A stretch of 64,000 nucleotides of DNA from JAZKAR01 sp040389065 (GCA_040389065.1 JAZKAR010000017.1:1-64000); one strand, 5' to 3'; positions 1 through 8,775 are shown, counted from the first letter of the stretch. The notes: a model not told the origin generated them from the sequence alone. A program made the numbers and translations.

Positions 1-54
1 TTGGCGTTGGCGTTGGCGTTGGCGTTGGCGTTGGCGTTGGCGTTGGCGTTGGCG
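1..54. repeat. Nine perfect tandem copies of the hexamer TTGGCG
   Basis: Bases 1-54 are nine uninterrupted TTGGCG units, followed by a variant unit TTGGAA. Read on the minus strand they encode alternating Pro and Thr, the linker of the lectin-like protein. A six-base unit keeps the frame whatever its copy number, so slippage would lengthen or shorten the linker without breaking the gene. The array may extend beyond the window edge. Confidence 0.95.
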
Positions 55-1030
55 TTGGAACCGGAGTCGGAGTCGGTGCAGTAGCTTGAGAATCAACATT
101 TGTAGCTGGGCTGTTTATATCTTTACTTGGCAAGACTAATTGCCATTGTGCGCTATACCAAATAGGTACTATTTCACCATATTGAACAAACCCTTTAAGA
201 TTTTCAATATGCATATATTGATTAGAATGCCATCCATTTCTCAAGTAAATATATTGATCATTTGCATTTTCTACTAACCATGTCGTGCTTGTATTTTCTA
301 CAGGCTGTGCATTGCTTTGTAAATACTCAACCGATTGCTCGTTATTAATATAGTCGCCTGTTTTTTTGTTTTTGAATCTTAATACATTCGAACCAGTACG
401 TGTTTCAAGCGCCCATAAATAGGCATCTGCTGTTTCTTTTTGATTTTTGTTGCTATACGCTAATTGCTCTCCTGCATCATAGAGATATCCTTGATTCCAG
501 CGATTTTTAATATAATAAAAAGTAGGTTCGGCAACTTGCACTAGCTGCCACTGAGCGCTATACCAAATAGGCAGAATTTCTCCGTATTGCACATACCCTT
601 TAAGACTTTCAATATGCATATATTGATTAGAATGCCATCCATTTTTAAGGTATATATATTGACCAGCTGATCTTTCTCCTAACCATGTAGAACTTGTATG
701 ATCTGCAGGCTGAAAATTACTTTGAAGATACTCTACCGATTGTTCATTATTAATATAATCGCCAGTTTTTCTGTTTTTAAAACGCATAAATGATGTACCT
801 GGCACCATTTCAATCGCCCATTGGTAAGCTTCATCTGTTTCATTCTGGCTTTTAGCACTGTAGCCTAACTGATCCCCGGCATCATAAAGATAGCTTTGAT
901 TCCAACGACTTTTAATATAATAATAGGTTCCTGCAGCAGAATTACTGCCATCATCGGCAAAGACAATGCTAGGCAGTTGAGTAGATAAAATACCTATACT
1001 CAAAGCAAGAAACATAAACTTTAATTTCAT
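1..1030 (-). CDS. Secreted lectin-like protein with two tandem domains and a Thr-Pro linker (3' end outside window)
   Basis: The reading frame runs open from an ATG at 1030 to the window edge, so only the first 343 or so residues are seen. Residues 1-25 form a typical signal peptide ending at IVFA. Two near-identical units follow (about 36-164 and 171-299, period 135 residues), each beginning YYIKxRWNQ, containing RFKNxKTGDYINNEQ and NGWHSNQYMHIE, and ending AQWQLV. The compact, aromatic-rich repeats with a QxW-like end resemble ricin-type beta-trefoil carbohydrate-binding modules; this is inference. After them comes a Pro-Thr linker encoded by a hexamer repeat. Such linkers usually join binding modules to a further domain, often an enzyme, which would lie to the left of base 1. 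The flanking insertion sequences mark an accessory region. Expression and the missing C-terminal domain cannot be judged here. Confidence 0.75.
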   Translation of the reverse strand, partial: MKLKFMFLALSIGILSTQLPSIVFADDGSNSAAGTYYYIKSRWNQSYLYDAGDQLGYSAKSQNETDEAYQWAIEMVPGTSFMRFKNRKTGDYINNEQSVEYLQSNFQPADHTSSTWLGERSAGQYIYLKNGWHSNQYMHIESLKGYVQYGEILPIWYSAQWQLVQVAEPTFYYIKNRWNQGYLYDAGEQLAYSNKNQKETADAYLWALETRTGSNVLRFKNKKTGDYINNEQSVEYLQSNAQPVENTSTTWLVENANDQYIYLRNGWHSNQYMHIENLKGFVQYGEIVPIWYSAQWQLVLPSKDINSPATNVDSQATAPTPTPVPTPTPTPTPTPTPTPTPTP

Positions 1031-1600
1031 ATTGCCACTCCCTAATTGATAGTTATTCACTAACTATCAATTAACTATTAATTAACCAGGCTGAACGATA
1101 AACATACAAAAAAATGCTAAATTTGATAATACAGTGCATAGGTTTAATGCTGCGGCACAAAAAATATGATTATTATCAAAAACATCGCTTTTTTATGTGC
1201 CCATCCTTTAAAATTTTTTAGTTTTTCTTATGCAATTAATTGAGGATGTGAGAAATTCATAAAATAGCAAGGGGCGCCAACACATAAAAAAATTTATTAA
1301 ATCATCAATTTAAAAAACCATTCCTGCAAATTGTAATGATTAGCTTCTTAACCTGAGATATGGATAATATTATTTGATTTTATGAAGAAAGATAAAAGGA
1401 AAGTATGAAGCAGTAGAAAGAATGCTCAACCATCAGTTAAATTAAAGGTTCTCAAGGCCACATAAAATAACGAAATGGGAGAGCATTCATAGAAATGCTT
1501 AACAGAAACGTTTTGTCTGGGGGACGATTTCTGCAAAGATTTTTAACCTAAATGGAAAAATGCCCTTTTAACTAGCAGGGAGCACAAAAGGTTAAAAGAA
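1031..1600. other. Intergenic region, no intact gene
   Basis: AT-rich spacer upstream of the lectin-like gene. Its first 60 bases hold the palindrome-rich stretch TTGATAGTTATTCACTAACTATCAATTAACTA just before the gene start, a possible regulatory site for it (given in parts: TTGATAGTT, then AACTATCAA). The remainder has no open frame I could tie to a family, though it leads into a transposase remnant and may itself be decayed mobile DNA. Confidence 0.5.
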
Positions 1601-1759
1601 GCGGGAGCCAGTCTCTCTGAAATCATGACCTTAACCATTTTATTTCATCAGGTACGCTCAAAAACGTTTAAACGCTTTTATCTGAACATCGTGAAAATGT
1701 ATATACGTAGTTTCAACATTAAAGTGCAACAGTGTTTAAGACAATGCATAGATGAATAA
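1601..1759 (+). pseudogene. IS982-family transposase fragment
   Basis: The frame from about 1601 to the TAA at 1757-1759 reads AGASLSEIMTLTILFHQ followed by RSKTFKRFYLN. This is the conserved N-terminal block of IS982-type transposases (LSEIMT, LFHxS, YRTFKxFYL). Only about 52 residues remain, with no DDE catalytic region, so the element is dead. An intact insertion sequence of another family begins 18 bases further on and may have landed in the remnant. Family assignment rests on remembered motifs. Confidence 0.55.
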
Positions 1760-1777
1760 ATTGGCAACTTAATTTTA

Positions 1778-2490
1778 GGGGCTGTAGCAGATTAGCTAAT
1801 ATGCTAGGCTACTATAATGAACTTAAAGCATTGTAAATTAAGTAAGAAAGTACAGTATAAACTTCTAGAATTTTTTGTTCTAGAAGTGACTGCCCGCGCC
1901 GCTGCAAATATCCTTGAAATTCAGCCTAATTCTGCGGCTTTATTCTATAAAAAAGTAAGAGACATTATCGCTTACCATCTTGAAATAGAAGCTAATGAAG
2001 TCTTTTCCGGCGAAATTAAATTAGATGACTCCTATTTCGGAGGTGCTAGAAAAGGCAAAAGAGGGCGTGGTGCAGCAGGAAAAATGATTGTTTTTGGACT
2101 GCTTAAACGCAAAGGAAAAGTGTTTACCAAAGTGATTGAAAATACAAAAACTGATACGTTAATGCCTATTTTTCGAGCTAAAGTAGTACCGGATAGTATT
2201 GTTTATACAGACACTTACCGAAGCTATAATGCCTTAGACGTATCAGAGTTTTATCACTATCGTATTAACCACTCTACTCATTTTGCTGAAGAAAAGATCA
2301 ATCATATTAACGGCATTGAGAATTTCTGGAATCAAGCCAAAAGAGTGCTTAGAAAGTATAATGGTATTCCTAAACACCACTTTCATCTGTTCCTAAAAGA
2401 GTGCGAGTTTAGATTCAATTATGGAACACCAAAACAGCAATTGTTTATATTAAAAAAGTGGTGTTATTAATCCTTATCTACTACAGCCCC
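1778..2490 (+). mobile_element. Insertion sequence, IS1595 family (IS1016-like)
   Basis: A 713-bp element bounded by inverted repeats: GGGGCTGTAGCAGAT on the left (1778-1792) and ATCTACTACAGCCCC on the right (2476-2490), 14 of 15 bases matching. It contains one transposase gene filling most of its length, the layout of IS1016-type elements. The flanks (TAATTTTA on the left, TTTTTAAT on the right) are both AT-rich but not an exact direct repeat, so a target duplication cannot be claimed. It ends 16-26 bases before the cupin gene, replacing whatever promoter region lay there. Confidence 0.85.
1817..2470 (+). CDS. IS1595-family transposase (IS1016-like)
   Basis: A 217-residue DDE transposase of the length usual for IS1016-type elements. 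Visible motifs are LDDSYFGG followed by RKGKRGRGAAGK (first catalytic Asp), YTDTYRSY (second Asp), the H-S-THFAE block, INGIENFWNQAKR (catalytic Glu) and the C-terminal FHLFLKECEFRFN. All three acidic residues are present and there is no internal stop, so the enzyme looks intact. It lacks the N-terminal zinc-finger extension found in larger IS1595 members. It sits between well-paired terminal repeats, so the element may still be mobile. Confidence 0.92.
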   Translation: MNLKHCKLSKKVQYKLLEFFVLEVTARAAANILEIQPNSAALFYKKVRDIIAYHLEIEANEVFSGEIKLDDSYFGGARKGKRGRGAAGKMIVFGLLKRKGKVFTKVIENTKTDTLMPIFRAKVVPDSIVYTDTYRSYNALDVSEFYHYRINHSTHFAEEKINHINGIENFWNQAKRVLRKYNGIPKHHFHLFLKECEFRFNYGTPKQQLFILKKWCY

Positions 2491-2515
2491 TTTTTAATTT
2501 ATTAGGATGCGTGCC

Positions 2516-3004
2516 ATGCTCTCTATCACTCGTACATCTACATTACGAATGACAACCATTAAAGTTCTAACTTCCTTTTTATTATTTTTTTCATTCGATA
2601 CTTATGCTATTGAAAATAGCGCAAGCGTAAAAGTTACTCCCGTGCTAAAAACCACAACCAGTTGGAATGGAACATTACTTAAATACCCTGAAGGCCAAGC
2701 AGAAATTAGCGGAATGCTGGTTGAAATTGCTCCTGATGGTACAACAGGCTGGCATTTGCATCCCGTACCTTCTTTTGGCATGCTATTAGAAGGTACACTG
2801 GAAGTAACGCTTAAAGATGGACGCACACTCATTATGCATGAAGGCGATTCACTTGCTGAAGTAGCCAATACTCTTCACTCAGGAAAAAACATTGGTAAAA
2901 AACCTGTAAAAATTCTTGTTTTTTACGCCGGGGCAGTAGGCATTCCGCTTAGCATAAAAGAAAATACTTCTTCTAACTATTCAGCCACCTTAGAAAAAAA
3001 ATAA
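2516..3004 (+). CDS. Secreted cupin-domain protein
   Basis: A small single-domain cupin with an N-terminal hydrophobic signal (TSFLLFFSFDTYA), so probably periplasmic. The cupin core shows GTTGWHLHPVPSFGMLLEG and, after a gap, EGDSLAEVANTLHSGKN; the His residues of WHLHP and the Glu of LLEG are the expected metal ligands of cupin motif 1, and the later His matches motif 2. The start at 2516 is chosen for the AGGA eight bases upstream; an ATG at 2507 in the same frame is possible. The stop overlaps the start of the CBS gene by one base (TAATG), implying translational coupling. Its substrate is unknown. The insertion sequence immediately upstream may have changed its promoter. Confidence 0.8.
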   Translation: MLSITRTSTLRMTTIKVLTSFLLFFSFDTYAIENSASVKVTPVLKTTTSWNGTLLKYPEGQAEISGMLVEIAPDGTTGWHLHPVPSFGMLLEGTLEVTLKDGRTLIMHEGDSLAEVANTLHSGKNIGKKPVKILVFYAGAVGIPLSIKENTSSNYSATLEKK

Positions 3005-3423
3005 TGACTACAAAAATTCATAACATTATGAGTTCTAAAGTCGTAACAGTAGAATTTGATGACTCCCTTGAAACCGTAAAACATATTTTTGATACGCTTA
3101 AATTTCATCATCTTTTAGTAGTAGAAGATAAAAAACTTTATGGCGTTGTTTCAGACCGAGATCTTTTAAAAGCCTTAAGCCCTAATATAGGAACCATGGG
3201 AGAAACACTTAAAGATTTAGCTACGCTTAATAAGCGGGTACATCAGATTATGTCACGCCATCCTATTATCTTATATGCAGATAATACCCTTAGCGATGCA
3301 ATCAAAATTTTTAACACCCATAATATTTCTTGTATTCCTATTGTAAACATTCAATTTATACCCATTGGAATATTAAGCTGGAGAGATGTTTTAAAAGTCT
3401 TTGAGCATCGCCTCGATCTTTAG
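3004..3423 (+). CDS. CBS-domain-pair protein
   Basis: 139 residues made almost entirely of two CBS domains: the first from IMSSKVVTVEFDDSLETV to VVSDRDLLKAL, the second from QIMSRHPIILYADNTLSDAI to GILSWRDVLKVF. Paired CBS modules bind adenosyl nucleotides and act as energy or ligand sensors, as free-standing proteins or as partners of enzymes and transporters. No catalytic domain is attached. It is coupled to the cupin gene by a one-base overlap, so the pair probably forms a two-gene unit, although a functional link between cupin and CBS here is only inferred. A degenerate palindromic element lies just downstream. Confidence 0.88.
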   Translation: MTTKIHNIMSSKVVTVEFDDSLETVKHIFDTLKFHHLLVVEDKKLYGVVSDRDLLKALSPNIGTMGETLKDLATLNKRVHQIMSRHPIILYADNTLSDAIKIFNTHNISCIPIVNIQFIPIGILSWRDVLKVFEHRLDL

Positions 3424-3430
3424 AACGTTA

Positions 3431-3530
3431 ACAATTATGCAGTTGTGTTTACTCAAGGCATGGCAACTAAAACTCTACAAAAAGCACAAAAGATTGCCAG
3501 CATGTTTAGAAAATTCAACTGCATAACTTA
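3431..3530 (+). repeat. Nested-palindrome element, copy A (degenerate)
   Basis: Outer arms AATTATGCAGTTG (3433-3445) and CAACTGCATAACTT (3516-3529) pair with one mismatch, about 100 bp apart. The left side keeps the CTCAAGGCATGGC segment seen in better copies; the GC-rich inner arms are lost. It lies between the converging CBS and TfpZ-like genes, and the TfpZ-like stop codon falls at its right edge. Confidence 0.6.
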
Positions 3531-4253
3531 TAAGTTAATAATCTCTACCCATTCTCCTGAAGTTGAATCAATAAGGATCAGCGCATCATTTAGGCCGCCT
3601 AATAAAGGGAAAACACGCAATGTTGAAGCGTTGCCACCATAACGCTGTTGAAGCTTTTGCGATAAAGAGGCTTGTTTTTTAGACAACTCTTTTAAACTTT
3701 GTCCTTTTTGCATCACCTCATTTTTCACTTTTTCATAGGGTTGCCATCCTTGAGTAAAAGATGAAAGCAATGCACCTGCTCCTAGCCCTACTTCCACATC
3801 AAATTGACCTCTCAATTTTTTTTCAGGAATAACACCAATGAGCTTAGGCCCCCATATTGGAAGCTTTTGATGCATAGCAGAGCCTTTAATGTTTCCAATA
3901 ATTTTAGGAACTGAAACCACTTCGAAATGTTCATTTACATAAGCTATCCAAACTGGGCGTGCCAACCACATGGTATATACTCCATACGCTAATGCAGCCA
4001 TTTGCAAAATAGCTATACAGCTTAAATCAAACCTAAGACTTTTCTTTTGGGTATTAAAAATGATAAGGGTAATTAATGGCCCTAACACTATATCTACACT
4101 TAATAAAATTTTAAGCAGAGAAATCCCACCTGTTAATGTAAAAAGCCCACTAGGGTACCAAACTCTATGTAACCATAAAAATACTATAGCCCCTATTAAA
4201 ATGCTTAAACCCAAATGAATAGCTGCTGCCTTAGTACGATTCATAGCAATCAT
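3528..4253 (-). CDS. tfpZ: TfpX/TfpZ-like type IV pilin accessory protein
   Basis: An inner-membrane protein of about 241 residues. Several hydrophobic helices fill the N-terminal half (LGLSILIGAIVFLWL, then SLLKILLSVDIVLGPLITLIIF, then IAILQMAALAYGVYTMW), followed by a soluble C-terminal region starting at ARPVWIAYVNEHFEVV. This arrangement, with the VDIVLGPLITLI and PVWIAYVxxxFEVV motifs, matches the TfpX/TfpZ family that helps major pilin assembly in Moraxellaceae and Neisseriaceae. No pilin gene adjoins it, unlike the usual pilA-tfpX arrangement. The start could be the second Met at 4244. pilY1 lies 12.5 kb away in this window. Confidence 0.78.
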   Translation of the reverse strand: MIAMNRTKAAAIHLGLSILIGAIVFLWLHRVWYPSGLFTLTGGISLLKILLSVDIVLGPLITLIIFNTQKKSLRFDLSCIAILQMAALAYGVYTMWLARPVWIAYVNEHFEVVSVPKIIGNIKGSAMHQKLPIWGPKLIGVIPEKKLRGQFDVEVGLGAGALLSSFTQGWQPYEKVKNEVMQKGQSLKELSKKQASLSQKLQQRYGGNASTLRVFPLLGGLNDALILIDSTSGEWVEIINL

Positions 4254-4748
4254 CCTTCTTCTCTAAAAAACCTTTTAGCATTCTCTGATCTTCATTCAAT
4301 TTCTTACACATCTTTAGCATTTTTAACTAGCACAGTTCTATTTATAGATATAAACAGAACTCGTCTTATTTACCAATATTATTACTGGCTAACGATATCA
4401 AAAATAAGTTCATTATTTCACCCAATCTGCAAAGCAACACTTCTGTAAATTTCTATTTATAGAAACGATTTACATTTTTTTATTTAATAGCTTCTTTACT
4501 TTTTTATCTAACTAATATTACTTTTCAAACGAACGTAAGGATATCCCTACAAACATAAAATCATTTCCTTACTCCGAGCTTTACTTCATTCACATTGAAT
4601 ACATTTCAATGACTAAATTCGGTAAATTTTAGTAGACATTCTTTTTTTATGTTGCTATGATCAATTTCGTTTAAATTTCGGTGATAACGTTTAATTTTCA
4701 AGTAGTCTCCTATTACATATGTTAATTACTTTAAAAAAAGGAAACATA
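4254..4748. other. Intergenic region, nothing recognised
   Basis: About 495 bp of AT-rich DNA between the divergent TfpZ-like gene and aroB. Presumably it holds both promoters. I saw no repeat, RNA gene or conserved short frame. Confidence 0.5.
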
Positions 4749-5828
4749 ATGAAAACTGTCTACGTGAAATTATCCCAAGGCAATTACCCTATTCATATCG
4801 GCCCTGGTCTATTAGCTAAAGCTGACTACCAATCTTTATTACAACAGCCCTCAGCTATTATCGTTACAGATGATACAGTTGCTCCCCTTTATTTATCTAC
4901 ATTAACAAACGCTTTAGATAATCAAGGCATTAACTTTGAAACTATTGTGATTCCTACAGGAGAATCTTACAAAAATCTCGAAACGGTTAGCCTTATTCTT
5001 GATCGTTTATTAGAGTTAAAAATTGAGAGAAAAACCACACTAATAGCATTAGGAGGGGGCGTTATTGGCGATTTGGCAGGCTTCGCTGCAGCCATTTACC
5101 TTCGAGGCATTCCATTAATTCAGATACCTACTACATTACTTTCTCAGGCTGACGCCTCTGTTGGTGGAAAAACTGGCGTTAATCACCCTTACAGTAAAAA
5201 TATGATTGGGGCACTTCATCAGCCTAAAGCTGTGATTATTGATCCTGATACTCTTCAAACATTATCAGAGCGTGAAATCAGCTCAGGCCTAGCAGAAGTC
5301 ATTAAATTTGGGCTAATTCAAGATGCGAGTTTCTTACATTGGCTTGAAACTAATATGCACCGCCTATGGAAGCATGACTCAGAAGCTTTAACAGAAGCTA
5401 TTTACCGTAGTTGTTGCTATAAAGCCGAGGCTACCAGCCAAGATGAAGCAGAAACCGGCCCGCGTCTATTATTGAATATTGGGCATACATTTGGTCATGC
5501 GATTGAAACTGCTATGGGGTATGGCGAATGGTTACATGGCGAAGCTGTCGGCGCAGGTACAGTGATGGCTGCTCATCTTTCTCAGCGCGCAGGATGGATT
5601 TCTTCTGATGATGTGAAGCACGTAGAGTCGTTAATGCATTTAGCGCGGCTTCCTATTCGCGGCCCTCGACTAGGGTCACAACGCTACCTGGAACTTATGC
5701 AAAATGACAAAAAAGTCGAAAATGGTCGGCTCAGACTTATTCTTTTAAAAAAGCTAGGTAAAGCAGAAGTTGTTACCTGGACAGAGCGAACCATGTTAGA
5801 AAATGTTATTCATCACTGCTCACACTAA
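4749..5828 (+). CDS. aroB: 3-dehydroquinate synthase
   Basis: Converts DAHP to 3-dehydroquinate, the second step of the shikimate pathway, in the cytoplasm, with NAD and a divalent metal. From the start at 4749 it is 360 residues, the normal AroB length. Conserved blocks are GGGVIGDLAGFAAA, PTTLLSQADASVGGKTGVN, GLAEVIKFGLI, LLNIGHTFGHAIE and LHGEAVGAG; the Glu of GLAEVIK and the His residues of GHTFGHA and LHGE are the metal ligands. An in-frame ATG ten codons upstream (4719) exists, but AAAAGGAAACATA directly precedes 4749. It is not next to aroK, with which it is often paired. Confidence 0.95.
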   Translation: MKTVYVKLSQGNYPIHIGPGLLAKADYQSLLQQPSAIIVTDDTVAPLYLSTLTNALDNQGINFETIVIPTGESYKNLETVSLILDRLLELKIERKTTLIALGGGVIGDLAGFAAAIYLRGIPLIQIPTTLLSQADASVGGKTGVNHPYSKNMIGALHQPKAVIIDPDTLQTLSEREISSGLAEVIKFGLIQDASFLHWLETNMHRLWKHDSEALTEAIYRSCCYKAEATSQDEAETGPRLLLNIGHTFGHAIETAMGYGEWLHGEAVGAGTVMAAHLSQRAGWISSDDVKHVESLMHLARLPIRGPRLGSQRYLELMQNDKKVENGRLRLILLKKLGKAEVVTWTERTMLENVIHHCSH

Positions 5829-5876
5829 CCGTAAAGCAGAACTCAAATTTCTTTTTAATAATAATTAAGTTCTATT

Positions 5877-6935
5877 ATGTCATTTTTATTTAAACCCCTT
5901 ACCCTTGGGTCATTAGAACTTCCTAATCGCATTATCATGGCTCCCCTTACTCGCTGCCGCGTAGATAATGCTGATTTTGTACCCACTTCTTTAATGCGTG
6001 ACTATTACGTTCAGCGCTCTTCTGCAGGATTAATCATTTCTGAAGCGACGGTAGTAAGCCCCATGGGTATTGGCTATCCTAATACGCCTGGTATCTGGTC
6101 ATCTAAACAAGTAGAAGGATGGAAAGCAATAACAGACGCTGTGCACGAAGCAGGAGGCCGTATTTTTTTACAGCTTTGGCATGTAGGAAGATTCTCAGAT
6201 CCTATTTACTTGAATGGAGCATTGCCTATTGCGCCTAGTGCGATCGCACCACTAGGCCATATTAGGCTTGTTCGACCAGTACGATCCTATGGCATACCTC
6301 GTGCATTAGAGAGCGATGAGATTCCAGCAATTATTGAGGCCTTCCGAAAAGGTGCAGAAAATGCCTATTTAGCGGGTTTTGATGGCGTTGAAATTCATGG
6401 TGCTAATGGCTATCTTCTTGATCAATTTTTGCAAGATAACGCTAATCACCGAACAGATAGATATGGAGGATCTATCGAAAATCGTGCACGGCTAATGTTA
6501 GAGGTTGTAGATGCTGCCATCTCAATATGGGGAGCAAGTAGCGTTGGTATTCATCTTGCCCCCCGCTGTGATTCTCATAGCATGGGCGACTCTAACCCTA
6601 AGGCTACTTTTGGTTATTTAGCACAAGAGTTAGGAAAACGCGCCCTAGCATTTATTTGCGCGCGTGAATGTTTAGGAGAAGATCGTTTAGGCCCTTATAT
6701 CAAAAAAAACTTTGGTGGCATTTACATTGCTAATGAGAAGTTTAATCAACAGACTGCCGAACAATTGCTTGCTTCAGGAGAAGCTGATGCAGTAGCGTTT
6801 GGTAAAGCGTTTATTGCTAACCCTGATCTTCCATTACGATTGAAACATCAGGCTACGTTGAATGCTCCTGACCCCGCAACGTTTTATACCCAAGGCTCAA
6901 AAGGATATACAGACTATCCTTTTTTAGCATCTTAA
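5877..6935 (+). CDS. Old Yellow Enzyme family NADH:flavin oxidoreductase (alkene reductase)
   Basis: A 352-residue single-domain FMN TIM-barrel enzyme. It shows PNRIIMAPLTRCRV near the start, LQLWHVGR, the substrate-binding pair HGANGYLLDQF (His-Asn) and TDRYGGSIENR with the catalytic Tyr. The length and the FGKAFIANPDLPLRL end are those of the NemA/OYE class that reduces activated C=C bonds, nitro groups and N-ethylmaleimide with NAD(P)H. One unusual stretch is LAPRCDSHSMGDSN, where related enzymes carry a run like SPxGxxxD; it should not touch the active site. It follows aroB by about 50 bases and could be co-transcribed. Physiological substrate unknown. Confidence 0.92.
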   Translation: MSFLFKPLTLGSLELPNRIIMAPLTRCRVDNADFVPTSLMRDYYVQRSSAGLIISEATVVSPMGIGYPNTPGIWSSKQVEGWKAITDAVHEAGGRIFLQLWHVGRFSDPIYLNGALPIAPSAIAPLGHIRLVRPVRSYGIPRALESDEIPAIIEAFRKGAENAYLAGFDGVEIHGANGYLLDQFLQDNANHRTDRYGGSIENRARLMLEVVDAAISIWGASSVGIHLAPRCDSHSMGDSNPKATFGYLAQELGKRALAFICARECLGEDRLGPYIKKNFGGIYIANEKFNQQTAEQLLASGEADAVAFGKAFIANPDLPLRLKHQATLNAPDPATFYTQGSKGYTDYPFLAS

Positions 6936-6991
6936 TGCTTGGCAGCCCCCTTTTATTTTTACTTGATCTTAAGATTTAAAGAGCAAACCTT

Positions 6992-7675
6992 ATGAATATA
7001 TCCTCACCTTTTTTAGTACCTTTTATCTTTGATTGTGACGGTGTTCTGGTTGATAGCGAGCGTCTTGCACATCGTATTGCTATGGAACAATTTTTAAGCC
7101 TTGGTCTTAATGTTTCTTATGATGATATTCTCGGTAAAGCAGTAAAAGATATTGTTCAAATGATTACTGAACGCACAAAACGCGATGTTCCTCCAGAATG
7201 GATTTATCAATGGGCTATTTCTATTGCGAATGGTTTTATTCGAGAGTTGCAACCTGTCTCAGGCATTCAAGCGCTTCTGGATACTTTAAAAAAGCGAGGG
7301 CATCTTATTGGAGTCGCCTCTCAATCTCAATTGCCTAGAATTCAACTTTCTCTACACGTTACAGGGCTTGAACAATATTTTGATAAGCATATTTATAGTG
7401 CATCAATGGTCGCCAAACCTAAGCCCTCACCTGATATATTTTTATATGCAGCAGCCTCTATGGGCGTTGATCCAAGTACGTGCATTGTTGTGGAAGATTC
7501 TCCTTTAGGCGTTCAAGCCGCATGTGCAGCAGGCATGAAAGTTTATGGATATGCCGCAGATCAAGATGCTCAAAAACTTCGCGAAGCAGGTGCTCATGTT
7601 TTTCATTCAATGCATGAATTATTAGCTCTACTTTTGCCCTCTGAATCTCAGCCCAGCTACGCTGTAAATATGTAA
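6992..7675 (+). CDS. HAD-family phosphatase (HAD-IA, phosphoglycolate/YieH-like)
   Basis: A 227-residue HAD hydrolase. Motif I is FDCDGVLVDSE (nucleophile and acid Asp), followed by a helical cap; motif II lies at GVASQS, motif III Lys at KPKPSPDIF, and motif IV at CIVVEDSPLGVQAA. The DCDGVLVDSE form and the size are typical of the beta-phosphoglucomutase/YieH branch that dephosphorylates small sugar phosphates. SxS rather than TxS/SNS in motif II is common. It starts 56 bases after the Old Yellow Enzyme gene on the same strand. The exact substrate cannot be read from sequence. Confidence 0.9.
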   Translation: MNISSPFLVPFIFDCDGVLVDSERLAHRIAMEQFLSLGLNVSYDDILGKAVKDIVQMITERTKRDVPPEWIYQWAISIANGFIRELQPVSGIQALLDTLKKRGHLIGVASQSQLPRIQLSLHVTGLEQYFDKHIYSASMVAKPKPSPDIFLYAAASMGVDPSTCIVVEDSPLGVQAACAAGMKVYGYAADQDAQKLREAGAHVFHSMHELLALLLPSESQPSYAVNM

Positions 7676-7826
7676 TTTTTTCTCTATTGAGCTGTCACAG
7701 CTGATGGGCGTTTTCATCCAACAAAGCTTCTTAAGGCATGTACGAATACATATATTTAATGTAGGCAATGCGTATAGAAACCTTTTGTTTTATTTACCAA
7801 ATACTATTTTGCAATAGGAAATATTT

Positions 7827-8729
7827 ATGTCATTAGTTTTTTTAAACGGTCAGTGGTGTCCTATAGAAAACGCTAAAGTTTCTGTATTAGATCGTGGCTT
7901 TATGTTTGGTGATGGTGTTTATGAAGTGGTGCCTGTTTACGAACGCAAGCCTTACCGCTTACAGCAACATTTAAATCGCTTACAATATTGCCTCGATGGT
8001 TTAAGCATTCCCAACCCTTATACAAACGACGAATGGGTTGATCATATTCATGAAGGAATTACTCAGCATCATTTAGATAATCAATCTGTGTATATTCAAG
8101 TCACCCGAGGCGTTGCACCTAGAGGAGCAGGGTTCCCTGAAAAAGTAACGCCAACCGTTGTCATGATGGGAAACCCGCTACGTCGCCCTTCCCCTGAGCA
8201 AGTAGCTTATGGCGTTAAAGCAATTACTATGGAAGACCAGCGATGGCTGCATTGTAATTATAAAACCACTTCCTTATTGGGTAATATTCTTGCATTCCAA
8301 AACGCATTAGCACATGAGGCGGTAGAAGCCATATTATTTAGAAACGGTTTTTTAACGGAAGGTGCATTAACCAACGTTATTGTTGTAAGAGAAGGTTCCA
8401 TTATTGTACCGCCCAAAAGTAATCTTGTTTTATATGGTATTACGATGGATGCAATCATTGAGCTTGCCCCCTCCATCGATATTCCTATTCGATATGAAGC
8501 GCTCAGCGAAAACGATGTACGAACAGCTGATGAAATTTGGATTAGCTCATCGACTGCGCGTGAAATTGTTGCGGTAACCACCTTAGATGAAGCACCTGTA
8601 GGTAATGGCCGCCCCGGAGAGATTTATAAGCGTATGTATAACGCGTATCAGAATGATATTCAAGAGCAATGTTTTTCTATTCCCCTTCATCACATAAAGC
8701 TTGAAGCGCCTTATATGATTTATTCTTAA
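7827..8729 (+). CDS. dat: D-amino-acid transaminase (class IV PLP aminotransferase)
   Basis: A 300-residue class IV aminotransferase, starting MSLVFLNGQWCPIENAKVS and carrying DRGFMFGDGVYEV. The PLP-binding Lys lies in CNYKTTSLLGNILA, and the phosphate-cup region is at LTEGALTNVIVV. The VYIQVTRGVAPR block is characteristic of D-amino-acid transaminases rather than branched-chain enzymes, so a D-alanine/D-glutamate role feeding peptidoglycan precursors is likely; branched-chain or aminodeoxychorismate activity is less likely. Start supported by AGGAAATATTT upstream. A D-Ala-D-Ala-ligase-like gene lies elsewhere in the window. Confidence 0.88.
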   Translation: MSLVFLNGQWCPIENAKVSVLDRGFMFGDGVYEVVPVYERKPYRLQQHLNRLQYCLDGLSIPNPYTNDEWVDHIHEGITQHHLDNQSVYIQVTRGVAPRGAGFPEKVTPTVVMMGNPLRRPSPEQVAYGVKAITMEDQRWLHCNYKTTSLLGNILAFQNALAHEAVEAILFRNGFLTEGALTNVIVVREGSIIVPPKSNLVLYGITMDAIIELAPSIDIPIRYEALSENDVRTADEIWISSSTAREIVAVTTLDEAPVGNGRPGEIYKRMYNAYQNDIQEQCFSIPLHHIKLEAPYMIYS

Positions 8730-8740
8730 CTAGTAAGAAG

Positions 8741-8775
8741 ACGTAAGCCGGAGGATATCTGCCCATGGCTTACTT
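8741..8775 (+). terminator. Weak hairpin after dat
   Basis: GTAAGCC (8743-8749) pairs with GGCTTAC (8767-8773) twelve bases after the dat stop, around a 17-base loop. There is no clear T-tract, so termination is uncertain. Confidence 0.3.

Noticed and set aside
1770..2498. 8-bp target duplication around the IS1595-type element
   Set aside because: TAATTTTA and TTTTTAAT are similar in composition but not the same sequence.
3445..3642. 65-codon plus-strand frame over element copy A and the tfpZ end
   Set aside because: It overlaps the TfpZ-like coding end and a repeat; no independent support.
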